Origin: Cellulomonas sp. 73-92
Lineage (GTDB): Bacteria; Actinomycetota; Actinomycetes; Actinomycetales; Cellulomonadaceae
Length of the DNA stretch: 50,823 bases
Assembly: GCF_001898175.1 (NCBI RefSeq)
Contig: NZ_MKTH01000035.1
Span: 1-50,823, forward strand
Reading direction: 5' to 3'
Shown here: positions 1-7,870 of the stretch, piece by piece
How positions within the stretch are numbered: the stretch's first letter is position 1
How the letters are laid out: each line of letters begins with the position of its first letter
Notes under the pieces: generated by a model
The model's input: the letters and a program-made list of their open reading frames with translations, nothing else
Databases searched by the model: none
What the model was told of the DNA's origin: nothing
Made by a program: the position numbers and the translations under genes

Positions 1-53
1 TCGTCGGACAGCGCGACAGTGCGCTCTCCGGCGAGACCAACGCGTGCGAACAT
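1..53 (-). CDS. partial N-terminus of an SOS-regulated gene leaving the left edge
   Basis: An ATG at 53 on the minus strand opens a frame reading MFARVGLAGERTVALSD before the window ends; only 17 codons are visible and I do not recognise the product. The start is supported by context: a TATCAT -10 element (66-61) ends 7 nt before the ATG, the same geometry as the other leaderless genes in this window, and a LexA-type palindrome (47-60) covers the start codon. The inference is a DNA-damage-inducible, leaderless gene; its identity needs the sequence to the left. Confidence 0.5.
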   Translation of the reverse strand, partial: MFARVGLAGERTVALSD

Positions 54-60
54 GTGTTCG
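47..60 (-). promoter_or_regulatory. LexA/SOS box over start of the left-edge gene
   Basis: CGAACATGTGTTCG is a perfect CGAAC-N4-GTTCG palindrome, the core of the actinobacterial LexA box (TCGAACNNNNGTTCGA); only the first flanking T is missing. It follows a TATCAT -10 (66-61, minus strand) and contains the ATG at 53-51, so bound LexA would block transcription initiation directly. Confidence 0.8.
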
Positions 61-286
61 ATGATACGCCGAGCTGACAGTGTTTGTCCAGGTCAAAGCG
101 CACATTCGTCGTGCCCGAAGACGGGGATCCGGCAACGCCAGGGATGCTCTCCGAACGGGTGGGGTAACCGGGCTGATCCCGCAGGGGCCTCGCGGTCCTG
201 ACACAGAGCGGCGGGACAGCGGCACGCCGACGGCCGGCTCGACGTCGCGACAAGGCCCGTCGCCGCGGTGCCGAGTCCGGGCCGCG
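54..286. other. intergenic, no gene seen
   Basis: Apart from the -10 element at 61-66 I see no convincing gene here. Open frames through it are antisense shadows of the PLP enzyme to the right. No clear terminator for that enzyme was found. Confidence 0.4.
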
Positions 287-1537
287 TCAGCTGCGCAGCG
301 CCTGGTCGAGGTCGCGCCAGAGGTCCTCGACGTCCTCGATGCCGACCGAGAGGCGGATGAGGTCGTCGGGCACGGTCGGGGACTCGGTGGCGAAGCGGCG
401 CCGGCGCTCGAGGCTCGACTCGACCCCGCCCAGGCTCGTGGCCGGCAGCCAGAGGCGCACCCGGTCGACGACTGCGTCCGCCCCCGCGGCGCCGCCGGCC
501 GGCCGCAGCCCGACGATCGAGCCGAAGCCGTCCATGAGGCGCGCGGCGCGCTCGTGACCGGGGTCGGACGGCAGCGACGGGTGTCGCACCTCGACGACGC
601 CGGGGTGCCCGACGAGCCGCGCGGCGAGCTCGGCGGCGTTGGCCTGCGACCGCTCGACGCGCAGCGCCACCGTGCGCAGGCCGCGCAGCGCGAGCCACAC
701 CTCGAAGGGCCCGGGGATGGCGCCGTGGACGGTGCGGTAGGAGGCGAGGCGGGCGCGCAGACCGTCGTCGGACGTCAGGGCGGCACCGAGCACGACGTCG
801 CTGTGCCCGGCGAGGTACTTCGTCACCGAGTGGACGACGACGTCCACGCCCTGCTCCAGCGGGCGCACGACGAGCGGCGTCGCGAACGTGTTGTCGGCCA
901 CGACGAGCGCGCCGACCGCGTGGGCCGCCGCCGCGAGGGCCGGCGTGTCGGCGACCTCGAGCATCGGGTTGGTCGGCGTCTCGATCCACAGGAGGGCGGC
1001 CGGCCCATCATCGCTGCGGCGGTTCCGGGGTTCGTCGTGCTCGGCTCGGTCGGCGGCCGACACGTGATCGTCGTGCGCGACGGCGGCCGTCGCCCGCTCG
1101 TCGTGCCCCGTAGCGGCCGCGCCGACGATCGCCGCGACGACCGCCTCCGTGTCCGCGATGTCGACCAGCGTGAGCCGGATGTCGCCGACGGTCGCGAGCT
1201 CGTGGGCCAGGCCGAGCGCCACGCCGTACGAGTGCTCCGGCATGACGACCCGCCCGCCGCGCGGCACGAGCGAGAACGCGGCGGCGATCGCCGCCATCCC
1301 GGAGGCGAACCCGAGCGCGGGCAGCGCGGTCCCCTCGAGCGCCGCGAGCGCGGCCTCGAGCGCGCGCCACGTCTCGGTGTCGTTGCGCGTGTAGAACAGC
1401 TCACCGGCCGCGGGCGTCCCGGTGGAGACGTACGTCGACGAGAGGACGAGCGGAGGGTTGACCGGGCCGCCCTGGACGCGCGGCGGGCGCCCCGCCGTGA
1501 CGGCGAGCGTGGCGGGGGAGAGGTCGGGGTGGCTCAC
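287..1537 (-). CDS. Cys/Met-metabolism PLP enzyme (cystathionine gamma-synthase/lyase type)
   Basis: A 416-residue member of the Cys/Met-metabolism PLP family, which makes or cleaves cystathionine-type thioethers in the cytosol. The internal-aldimine lysine is K240 in SVTKYLAGHSDVV; Y49/R51 in FYTRND, the ETPTNP segment and ADNTFATP are family signatures. The C-terminal LPATSLGGVESSLE is typical of the gamma-synthase/gamma-lyase group, and sequence alone does not separate synthase from lyase. Residues about 141-177 are an in-frame, acidic and His-rich insertion before the ALLWIETPTNP strand that ordinary family members lack. The GTG start at 1537 is set by a TAGCCT -10 (1549-1544) six nt upstream, implying a leaderless transcript divergent from ddl. 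Confidence 0.85.
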   Translation of the reverse strand: MSHPDLSPATLAVTAGRPPRVQGGPVNPPLVLSSTYVSTGTPAAGELFYTRNDTETWRALEAALAALEGTALPALGFASGMAAIAAAFSLVPRGGRVVMPEHSYGVALGLAHELATVGDIRLTLVDIADTEAVVAAIVGAAATGHDERATAAVAHDDHVSAADRAEHDEPRNRRSDDGPAALLWIETPTNPMLEVADTPALAAAAHAVGALVVADNTFATPLVVRPLEQGVDVVVHSVTKYLAGHSDVVLGAALTSDDGLRARLASYRTVHGAIPGPFEVWLALRGLRTVALRVERSQANAAELAARLVGHPGVVEVRHPSLPSDPGHERAARLMDGFGSIVGLRPAGGAAGADAVVDRVRLWLPATSLGGVESSLERRRRFATESPTVPDDLIRLSVGIEDVEDLWRDLDQALRS

Positions 1538-1543
1538 CCGGCG

Positions 1544-1566
1544 AGGCTATCGACTGGCGGTAGGGT
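1544..1566. promoter_or_regulatory. divergent leaderless promoters, PLP enzyme / ddl
   Basis: On the minus strand TAGCCT (1549-1544) lies 6 nt before the GTG at 1537. On the plus strand TAGGGT (1561-1566) lies 8 nt before the ATG at 1575. The two -10 elements are 11 nt apart, and neither gene has room for a ribosome-binding site. Confidence 0.6.
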
Positions 1567-1574
1567 CGGGCGCG

Positions 1575-2693
1575 ATGTCTCAGACCGCTTCGCCGCGCCC
1601 CCGTGTCCTGGTCCTCTTCGGGGGGCGCTCCGGCGAGCACCCCATCAGCGCCGTCACGGCCGGGGGCGTGCTGCGCGCGATCGACCGCTCCCGCTACGAC
1701 GTGCTCGCCGTGGGCATCACGCGCGAGGGTCGCTGGGTGCTGGCCGACGACGACCCCGACCGCTGGGCCATCACCGACGGGAGGCTGCCGGAGGTCGACG
1801 ACAGCTCCGCGCGCGTGCTGCTGCCGCAGGCTGCCGGCGACCGCGCGGTGCAGGTGCTGCACGGCCCGGTGGCCCAGGCGCTCGGCGACGTCGACGTCGT
1901 CTTCCCCCTGCTCCACGGCCCCTTCGGCGAGGACGGCACGGTCCAAGGGATGCTCGAGCTGGCGGACGTGCGCTACGTCGGGGCCGGCGTGCTGGCGTCG
2001 GCCGTCGGCATGGACAAGCAGATGATGAAGCTCGTCTTCGCCGGGCAGGGCCTGCCGGTGGGGCCGTTCGTCGTCGTGCGGCCCGGCGAGGTGGACCGCG
2101 ACCCGGGAGCGGTGCTGGAGCGGGCGACGCCGCTCGGCCTGCCGGTGTTCGTCAAGCCGGCGCGTGCCGGGTCGAGCCTCGGCATCACGAAGGTCACCGA
2201 CTGGGCCGACCTGCTGGACGCCGTCCGCGCCGCCGCCGAGCATGACCCCAAGGTGCTGGTCGAGGCGGCGATCGTCGGGCGCGAGATCGAGTGCGGCGTG
2301 CTCGGTGGCCGGGACGGGGCGCCCGCGCGCGCGTCCCTCCCCGGGGAGATCGTCGTGCACGGCGAGCACGCCTTCTACGACTTCGACGCGAAGTACCTGG
2401 ACGAGGAGTCCGTCGACCTCACCTGCCCGGCGGACCTGCCCGACGAGGTCACCGCGCGGGTGCGCGACGTCGCCGTCCGCGCGTTCGACGCGGTCGGCTG
2501 CGAAGGGCTCGCCCGGGTCGACGTGTTCGTCACACCCGACGGCGACGTGGTGGTCAACGAGATCAACACCATGCCCGGGTTCACGCCGTTCTCGATGTAC
2601 CCGCGGATGTGGGCCGCCACCGGGCTGGACTACCCGGCGCTGGTCGACGAGCTCATCCAGCTGGCCCTGCATCGGCCCACCGGCCTGCGCTGA
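1575..2693 (+). CDS. ddl: D-alanine--D-alanine ligase
   Basis: An ATP-grasp ligase of 372 residues that joins two D-Ala to make the dipeptide terminus of the peptidoglycan stem. FGGRSGEHPIS at residues 15-25 carries the N-terminal glutamate; LLHGPFGEDGT is at about 112-122; the metal and substrate end is VVNEINTMPGFTPFSMYP near residue 330. The ATG at 1575 is chosen because the protein then begins MSQTASPRPRVLVLFGG, and the frame upstream is only the antisense of the neighbouring gene. A TAGGGT box 8 nt upstream suggests leaderless transcription. The gene is followed by a convergent DUF3515 lipoprotein and then thiL, a common actinobacterial arrangement. Confidence 0.95.
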   Translation: MSQTASPRPRVLVLFGGRSGEHPISAVTAGGVLRAIDRSRYDVLAVGITREGRWVLADDDPDRWAITDGRLPEVDDSSARVLLPQAAGDRAVQVLHGPVAQALGDVDVVFPLLHGPFGEDGTVQGMLELADVRYVGAGVLASAVGMDKQMMKLVFAGQGLPVGPFVVVRPGEVDRDPGAVLERATPLGLPVFVKPARAGSSLGITKVTDWADLLDAVRAAAEHDPKVLVEAAIVGREIECGVLGGRDGAPARASLPGEIVVHGEHAFYDFDAKYLDEESVDLTCPADLPDEVTARVRDVAVRAFDAVGCEGLARVDVFVTPDGDVVVNEINTMPGFTPFSMYPRMWAATGLDYPALVDELIQLALHRPTGLR

Positions 2694-2697
2694 GCCC

Positions 2698-3243
2698 TCA
2701 GAGGCAGCTGCGCTGCTGCTGGGTGTGCGCCGCGATGGCCGTGGCGAGGCCGTCGAGGAACGTCGTCGAGCGAGCCGCCGCGACCGCCGCGGGCACGTGG
2801 ACCTCGACCGCGGGGACGCGCCCGTAGGTGGTGAAGGTCCAGTCGCTGGTGCCGGGGGTGCTGCCGGCCGTGGGCTGCCCGGTCGGCGTCGGCCCGGCCG
2901 TCGCGCCGCCGGTCGCGCCGTCCTGCACGACCAGCCAGTCGATGCTCGGGCCCTGCGCCGACTGCACGGTCACGCAGCGCTCCGTCGTCGGGCCGGGCGG
3001 CTCGACGCCGCAGCGCAGCACGATCGCGGGGTCGCCCCACGCGGTGGTCGCCTGCGCGGTGGTGCGGCGGCGGGCGAGCCCGTCGCCGAGCGAGTCGGGC
3101 GTGGCGAGGACGAGGGCCGCGCACGCGGGGTCGGTCGCGTGGGCGGCGGGGTCGACCGGCACCGCGGACGCGCACCCGCCGACGAGGAGGGCGGGCACGA
3201 CGATCCACGCGCGCTGGAGGCGACGACGGGGCACGTGCGACAT
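2698..3243 (-). CDS. DUF3515 family lipoprotein
   Basis: A 181-residue small secreted protein. The N-terminus has basic residues, a hydrophobic stretch (WIVVPALLVGGC) and a lipobox cysteine at about residue 24, so it is probably a membrane-anchored lipoprotein. Four further cysteines (in DPACAAL, LRCGV, ERCVTV and the terminal RSCL) may form disulfides outside the cell. A central Gly/Thr/Pro-rich segment (about 109-132) interrupts the domain. It matches the DUF3515 family found between ddl and thiL in actinobacteria; the function is unknown. The start at 3243 has GGAGG about 10 nt upstream. Confidence 0.8.
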   Translation of the reverse strand: MSHVPRRRLQRAWIVVPALLVGGCASAVPVDPAAHATDPACAALVLATPDSLGDGLARRRTTAQATTAWGDPAIVLRCGVEPPGPTTERCVTVQSAQGPSIDWLVVQDGATGGATAGPTPTGQPTAGSTPGTSDWTFTTYGRVPAVEVHVPAAVAAARSTTFLDGLATAIAAHTQQQRSCL

Positions 3244-3326
3244 CCTCGCCCATCCTCCGGTGAGGCGGCTCCCACCGGCACGGATCGCTCCGGCCGCGCG
3301 CGCGGCGGGACGCTACGGTGGCGACC

Positions 3327-4298
3327 GTGGGTGAGCCGCTGGTGCGCGAGGTGTCGGAGGACGCGCTGCTGGCGCGCATCGTCCCGTTGCTGCCGCCGGG
3401 CCGGGCGACGCTGCTGCCGTCGGGTGACGACGCCGCGGTGGTGGCCGCGGCGGACGGGCGGTTCGTCGTCACCACCGACGTGCTCGTCGAGGGCCGGCAC
3501 TTCCGGCGGGCCTGGTCGACGGGTCGCGACGTCGGCCGTCGCGCCGCCGTGCAGAACCTCGCCGACGTCGCGGCGATGGGCGCGGTCCCGACGGCGCTCG
3601 TGGTGGCGCTCGGCCTGCCGGGCGACCTGCCGGTGGCCTGGCTCGAGGACCTCGCGCGCGGGCTGGCCGACGAGTGCGGGCCGCTGGGCGTCGGCGTCGT
3701 CGGCGGCGACCTGTCCGGAGGGTCGGAGGTCACCGTGGCGGTCACCGCGCTGGGCGACCTCGAGGGGCGCGCACCGGTGACGCGGTCCGGCGCCAGGCCG
3801 GGCGACGTCGTCGCGCACGCCGGGGTGCGGGGGCGTTCGGCCGCCGGGTTCGCGCTGCTGGCGGCGGACCTCGAGACCCTGGACGACGAGCTCGTCGCGG
3901 CCTACCGGCACCCCACCAGCCCGGTGGCGGCCGGACCGGTCGCGGCCCGGGCCGGTGCGACCGCGATGATCGACGTCTCCGACGGCCTGCTGCGCGACGC
4001 CGGCCGGCTGGCCGCCGCCTCACACGTGCTGATCGACCTGGACGCCGACGCGTTCGCCGCCGACCGGGGGCGCCTGGCGGCGGTCGCCGAGGTGCTGGGG
4101 GAGGACCCGACGGCGTGGGTGCTCGGCGGCGGCGAGGACCACGGGCTGCTCGCGACGTTCCCGGCGTCGGCTCTTGTACCGGGGCCCTTCGTCGTCGTCG
4201 GCCGGGTGCTGGCCGCCCCGGCGGACGGCGCGCCCGAGGTGCTCGTCGGCGGCGCCAGGCCGAGCGTGCCCGCCGGCTGGGACCACTTCGCCGGCTGA
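3327..4298 (+). CDS. thiL: thiamine-monophosphate kinase
   Basis: ThiL phosphorylates thiamine monophosphate to the active cofactor thiamine diphosphate. The protein is about 323 residues, normal for the AIR-synthase/ThiL fold. Visible motifs: LLPSGDDAAVV (nucleotide and Mg site), VTTDVLVEGRHF, VVGGDLSGG, MIDVSDGLLRDAGRLA and VLGGGEDHGLLATF. I place the start at the GTG at 3327 because TACGGT (3314-3319) lies 7 nt upstream, the leaderless pattern seen at other genes here; a GTG at 3318 in the same frame is an alternative. No other thi genes and no TPP riboswitch are nearby. Confidence 0.92.
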   Translation: MGEPLVREVSEDALLARIVPLLPPGRATLLPSGDDAAVVAAADGRFVVTTDVLVEGRHFRRAWSTGRDVGRRAAVQNLADVAAMGAVPTALVVALGLPGDLPVAWLEDLARGLADECGPLGVGVVGGDLSGGSEVTVAVTALGDLEGRAPVTRSGARPGDVVAHAGVRGRSAAGFALLAADLETLDDELVAAYRHPTSPVAAGPVAARAGATAMIDVSDGLLRDAGRLAAASHVLIDLDADAFAADRGRLAAVAEVLGEDPTAWVLGGGEDHGLLATFPASALVPGPFVVVGRVLAAPADGAPEVLVGGARPSVPAGWDHFAG

Positions 4299-4303
4299 GC
4301 CCC

Positions 4304-5281
4304 TCAGCGGAACACGAGCGCCAGCAGGCCGGTCCACAGCGGGCCCACGCCGCAGGCGATGCCGAACCACGCCCGCTCGGCCCCGCCCAGCAGCACCTCC
4401 CGGCGCAGCCGCCGGAACCCCAGCCCCGCGAACGCGCAGGTGACGAGCCACGCGCCGAACCCGGCGAGCGGCCAGACCGACAGCGCGATCGTCAGCACGC
4501 CCAGGCACGCGGCCAGCGACGCCTGCCAGGCGGTCTCGTCCGGGAAGACGAGCCGCTTGAGGCCCTCGGCGGTGAGGCGGTCGCGGAACCGGTCGGTGCG
4601 GGTGGCGTAGCGCACCATCCGCAGCGAGAGCGGCCCGGCGATCGCGGCGGGCAGCCACGGGGGCAGGTCCTCCGCCAGCCGGCCGACGAGCCGGCGCAGC
4701 GCCGTCGGCCCGCGCGCGGCGCCAGGGTCGGGCTCGGCCACCCCCGGCGGTCCCCAGGACGGCGTCGCGATGGGGGCGACCGCCGGGGACGGCCAGGTGG
4801 CCAGGCCCGCCGACGCGATCGCGGCCAGCCGGTCGGTCGCCGCCGTCGTGGCCGAGGAGGCGGCCGGGGCGACCGCCGGCGTCTCCTCGACGGCGGCCAC
4901 GGAGGCGCGCGCGGCAGCTTCGGACTGCGTGACGGGCGACCCGGCCTGGGGAGCCGGCGACGGCACCGGGCGGGCGGCCGCGGCCGCCGGCGGTGCGACG
5001 GGTGCCTTCTCGACCGGGGCCGGCACCACCGGGATGGGCCCGGAGTCGGCGGCGAGCAGCGCGGCGCGCGCGGCGGCGACCGAGTGGTCCGTGGCCTGTG
5101 CGGGCGCCTGGCCCGCTGCCGGACCTGTCCTCGGCTGCGGCACGGCGGCCCGCCGCGGGACGGCGGCGTGCGGCTTCGTGAACGGCGACCACGTCACGCC
5201 GTCGAACCAGCGCAGCATCCCGGCGGTCTGAGGGTCCTCGTACCAGCCCGGCTGGATGGACGTGGGCGTCGAAGAGGACAT
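4304..5281 (-). CDS. DUF2510 domain membrane protein
   Basis: A 325-residue protein with an N-terminal DUF2510 motif (QPGWYEDPQTAGMLRWFDGVTWSP split as GWYEDP ... LRWFDG ... W), a W-rich module common in actinobacterial membrane proteins. A long Ala/Pro-rich, probably disordered linker follows (about residues 35-190). The C-terminal third has three or four hydrophobic helices (for example CLGVLTIALSVWPLAGF and FGIACGVGPLWTGLLALVF). Role unknown. The ATG at 5281 is preferred to an in-frame TTG at 5290. It converges on thiL with a 5-nt gap. Confidence 0.7.
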   Translation of the reverse strand: MSSSTPTSIQPGWYEDPQTAGMLRWFDGVTWSPFTKPHAAVPRRAAVPQPRTGPAAGQAPAQATDHSVAAARAALLAADSGPIPVVPAPVEKAPVAPPAAAAARPVPSPAPQAGSPVTQSEAAARASVAAVEETPAVAPAASSATTAATDRLAAIASAGLATWPSPAVAPIATPSWGPPGVAEPDPGAARGPTALRRLVGRLAEDLPPWLPAAIAGPLSLRMVRYATRTDRFRDRLTAEGLKRLVFPDETAWQASLAACLGVLTIALSVWPLAGFGAWLVTCAFAGLGFRRLRREVLLGGAERAWFGIACGVGPLWTGLLALVFR

Positions 5282-5349
5282 GCCGGACAATCGGCACCGG
5301 CCCGCCCCGGCTTGAAATCAACCCATGACAGATGTGGCGAACGGGTGAA

Positions 5350-5871
5350 TCAGCCGCGCCGGTAGCGCACCTCGAGCAGCTCGGCCCCGCCGACGGGCGC
5401 GAGCTTCTCGACACCGTCGGGCTCGAAGCCGTTGCGGCGGTAGAAGTGCCGGGCGCGCTCGTTCTCGGCGAGGACCCACAGCATGATCCGGGTGCCGGCG
5501 CCCGCCTCGGACACGACCGTCCGCATGAGGTCGCGGGCCACGCCGTGGCCCCACTGGTCCGGATCGAGGTAGATCGAGTAGATCTCGCGGTCGCCGCGGC
5601 CGGCGTCCTCGTCGCGACCTGGGCCGAGCGTCGCGAAGCCGACCACGCGACCGCCCTCCTCGGCGACCCAGGTCAGCACGTGCTCGTCAGGCCCGCGGCG
5701 CAGGTCCTCCGCCCACACGGGGGCGCGGCGAGCGGGGTCGAGGCCGGCAAGGAACTCGTCCGGGACGATGCCGGCGTACGCGTGCTGCCACGATCGCACG
5801 TGGACCTCGGCGATGGCCGCCGCGTCCGCGACCGTGGCCAGCCGGATGGTCACCTCGTCGGTCTGCTCCAT
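5350..5871 (-). CDS. GNAT family N-acetyltransferase
   Basis: A 173-residue acetyl-CoA-dependent acetyltransferase of the GNAT fold; the acceptor is unknown. It starts with the beta1-alpha1 segment TIRLATVADAAAIAEVHVRSW. The core IYSIYLDPDQWGHGVARDLM contains the acetyl-CoA pyrophosphate loop (QWGHGVA, a variant of Q/RxxGxG/A), and LWVLAENERARHFYRRNGF is the conserved alpha4 region. The ATG at 5871 begins MEQTDEV directly before the domain; a TTG at 5901 is less likely. It is separated from rpmB upstream by a strong terminator, so it is its own transcription unit. Confidence 0.85.
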   Translation of the reverse strand: MEQTDEVTIRLATVADAAAIAEVHVRSWQHAYAGIVPDEFLAGLDPARRAPVWAEDLRRGPDEHVLTWVAEEGGRVVGFATLGPGRDEDAGRGDREIYSIYLDPDQWGHGVARDLMRTVVSEAGAGTRIMLWVLAENERARHFYRRNGFEPDGVEKLAPVGGAELLEVRYRRG

Positions 5872-5912
5872 ATGGTCACGATGCCATAGGCCACGCGTCA
5901 AAGAAACGCCAA

Positions 5913-5942
5913 GGGCCTGTGAGGATGCATCCTCACAGGCCC
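5913..5942 (-). terminator. rho-independent terminator of rpmB
   Basis: A perfect 30-nt palindrome: arm GGGCCTGTGAGGATG and its exact reverse complement, 22 nt after the rpmB stop codon on the minus strand. It is followed on that strand by a moderately T-rich stretch (TTGGCGTTTCTTTG). The hairpin would form with a minimal loop after fraying at the centre. Confidence 0.85.
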
Positions 5943-5964
5943 CGGACGAACGGTCTCGGACGGC

Positions 5965-6156
5965 TCAGACGGCGCGGCTGACCTTGCCGGCCTTGAGGCA
6001 CGACGTGCAGACGTTGAGCCGCTTCGGGGTGCCGTTCTCCACCACGCGGACGCGCTGGATGTTCGGGTTCCAGCGGCGGTTGGTCTTGAGGTTCGAGTGC
6101 GAGACGTTGTGCCCGAAGCTCGGGCCCTTCGCGCAGACGTCGCAGGTGGCTGCCAC
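5965..6156 (-). CDS. rpmB: 50S ribosomal protein L28
   Basis: A 63-residue L28, the normal length. It has the N-terminal CDVC and C-terminal CTSC pairs of the zinc-binding (C+) form, separated by [16 protein letters not shown]. The GTG at 6156 is fixed by AGGAG about 8 nt upstream; the frame continues upstream but that part is the antisense of the DAK2 gene. A C+ L28 implies a zinc-replete paralogue, which in many actinobacteria is replaced under zinc starvation by a C- copy elsewhere. Confidence 0.95.
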   Translation of the reverse strand: MAATCDVCAKGPSFGHNVSHSNLKTNRRWNPNIQRVRVVENGTPKRLNVCTSCLKAGKVSRAV

Positions 6157-6266
6157 GGTGTACTCCTGGTCGGTGGTCGGCGGAGTGCTCGTCGTCCTCG
6201 GGCGCCGGGACCGGCGCGGGCCGCTGCGGGCACCACGAATGTCCGGGGCTGCCGGACAACCGGACA

Positions 6267-6295
6267 AGACTAGCCCACGGTTCCCGGGCGCCAAA
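6267..6295 (-). promoter_or_regulatory. probable rpmB promoter
   Basis: On the minus strand, TAGTCT (6272-6267) is a good -10 with TTTGGC at 6295-6290, spaced 17 nt. It would give a leader of about 100 nt before rpmB. Confidence 0.45.
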
Positions 6296-6363
6296 ATGCG
6301 GTGCCGGTGCGCGGCCTGTCGGCAGCCTGCGGCACAGTGGGGGCCGGCGGAGGGAGAGCGGGC

Positions 6364-7869
6364 GTGGAGCGGCTGGACGGCGCGGCGGTGCGCGACTGGG
6401 CACGGGTCGCGGCGGAGCTCCTGACGCAGGCGGCGCCACGGATCGACGCGGTGAACGTGTTCCCCGTCCCGGACTCCGACACGGGGACGAACGTGCGGCT
6501 GACGGTCACCGGTGGCGCGCGGCGGGCGGCGAAGGCGCCGGGCACCGCGGGCCCCGGGCTCGTCGCGCGGGCGTTCGCCTCCGGGGCGCTGACGGCCGCC
6601 CGGGGCAGCTCGGGCGTCATCGTCAGCCAGTGGCTGGCCGGGTTCGCCGCCGCGCTGCCCGACGACGAGCCGGCGGACCCGTCGGCGATCGCGGCCGGGC
6701 TCGAGGCCGCCGCCGCGGCGGCGCGCGGGGCCGTCGCCCGGCCGCAGGAGGGGACGGTGCTGACCGTCGCGCGCCTGGTCGCCGAGCAGGCGCGCCATGC
6801 CGCGCGCACCGGCGCACCCGCGTCGGACCTCCTGGGCGCCGCGCTCGAGCAGGCGCGGCACGAGCTGGCGCGCATCAGCGCCGAGCACCCGGTGCTGCGC
6901 GAGGCGCACGTCGTCGACGCGGGGGCGTGCGCGCTGCTCGTCGTGCTCGAGGCCCTGGACCGCACGCTGGCACCGCGGACGGGTGCGACGCCGCTCGACT
7001 GGCTGCCGGACCGCGGGGTGGCGCCCGACGAGCTGGCGGCGTGGCGGGTGGCCGAGCCCGGCGGTGCCTACGAGGTGATGCTCCTGGTGTCGCCCGCGGA
7101 GCCTGCCGACCTCGGGCCGGCCCTGCGGGAACGGCTGGCGGCTGTCGGCGACTCGGTGGCCGTCGTCGGGGCGGACGACCTGTGGCACGTCCACGTGCAC
7201 ACGGACGACCCGGCCGCCGCCATCGAGGCCGCGCACCTGGGCGACCGCACGCAGGTCGTCGTCCGGCTCGTCGAGGGGGCGGCGCAGCAGGTGGCCGCCG
7301 GCGACGACCTCGGGCTGGTCATCGCGACGGCCGAGCCCGGCGCCGCGCGGTTCTTCGCGACCGGCGGCGCCGTGGTCGTCGTGCGCTGCCCCGAGGAGCC
7401 GGTGACGGCCGAGCACCTGGCGCGCGCGGTCGCCGACTCCGCCGCAGCGCGCGTGGTCCTGCTCGCCGGCGACGACGAGCTCGCCGGCCCGGCGCGCGCG
7501 GTGGCGGTCGAGGGGGTGCAGCTGGAGCTCGTCGGCGCGCCGGACGTGCTGGCCACCGCCGTCGCGGCGCTCGCGGTGCTCGGCGGCCGCGGCGCGGCCG
7601 GGACGCGGGCCGACGAGGCGCAGGCGGCGGTCGCGCGGCTGCGGACGGCCGACGTCGACGTGTGGGGTGACCTGGCGCCGACGGCGGGGGCGCTCGTCGA
7701 GGAGGCCGCGGGGGCGGCGCAGGCGGTCACGGTCCAGCACGGCCCGGGCGAGGCGTACGACGACGCGGTGGCGCTGCGCGGCTGGCTGGAATCCGCCTAC
7801 CCGGACGTCGACGTCGTGCTCGTCGGGCCGGTCGCCGGCGGCCTGCGGTGGCGGATCGGGGTGGACTGA
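6364..7869 (+). CDS. DAK2 domain protein (DhaL / FakA-like kinase)
   Basis: A 501-residue protein. The N-terminal DAK2/DhaL domain contains [17 protein letters not shown], whose aspartates bind the Mg-ADP pair, and [18 protein letters not shown]. The middle and C-terminal parts match the FakA/YloV architecture. FakA phosphorylates exogenous fatty acids held by a FakB protein; no fakB is nearby, so the substrate is inferred from family only. The GTG at 6364 has a strong GGCGGAGGGAG ribosome site just upstream, which excludes the earlier in-frame start at 6301. recG begins 1 nt after its stop codon, a pairing common in actinobacteria, so the two are cotranscribed. Confidence 0.85.
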   Translation: MERLDGAAVRDWARVAAELLTQAAPRIDAVNVFPVPDSDTGTNVRLTVTGGARRAAKAPGTAGPGLVARAFASGALTAARGSSGVIVSQWLAGFAAALPDDEPADPSAIAAGLEAAAAAARGAVARPQEGTVLTVARLVAEQARHAARTGAPASDLLGAALEQARHELARISAEHPVLREAHVVDAGACALLVVLEALDRTLAPRTGATPLDWLPDRGVAPDELAAWRVAEPGGAYEVMLLVSPAEPADLGPALRERLAAVGDSVAVVGADDLWHVHVHTDDPAAAIEAAHLGDRTQVVVRLVEGAAQQVAAGDDLGLVIATAEPGAARFFATGGAVVVVRCPEEPVTAEHLARAVADSAAARVVLLAGDDELAGPARAVAVEGVQLELVGAPDVLATAVAALAVLGGRGAAGTRADEAQAAVARLRTADVDVWGDLAPTAGALVEEAAGAAQAVTVQHGPGEAYDDAVALRGWLESAYPDVDVVLVGPVAGGLRWRIGVD

Positions 7870-7870
7870 G

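Noticed and set aside
1538..1574. SAM or other riboswitch before the Cys/Met enzyme
   Set aside because: Only 37 nt separate the two divergent starts; there is no room for an aptamer.
3244..3326. TPP riboswitch before thiL
   Set aside because: No CUGAGA-type core, and the -10 lies 7 nt from the start codon.
5282..5349. Promoter TTGATT with ATTGT before the DUF2510 gene
   Set aside because: The spacing between the hexamers is about 25 nt, outside the range for a sigma-70-type promoter.
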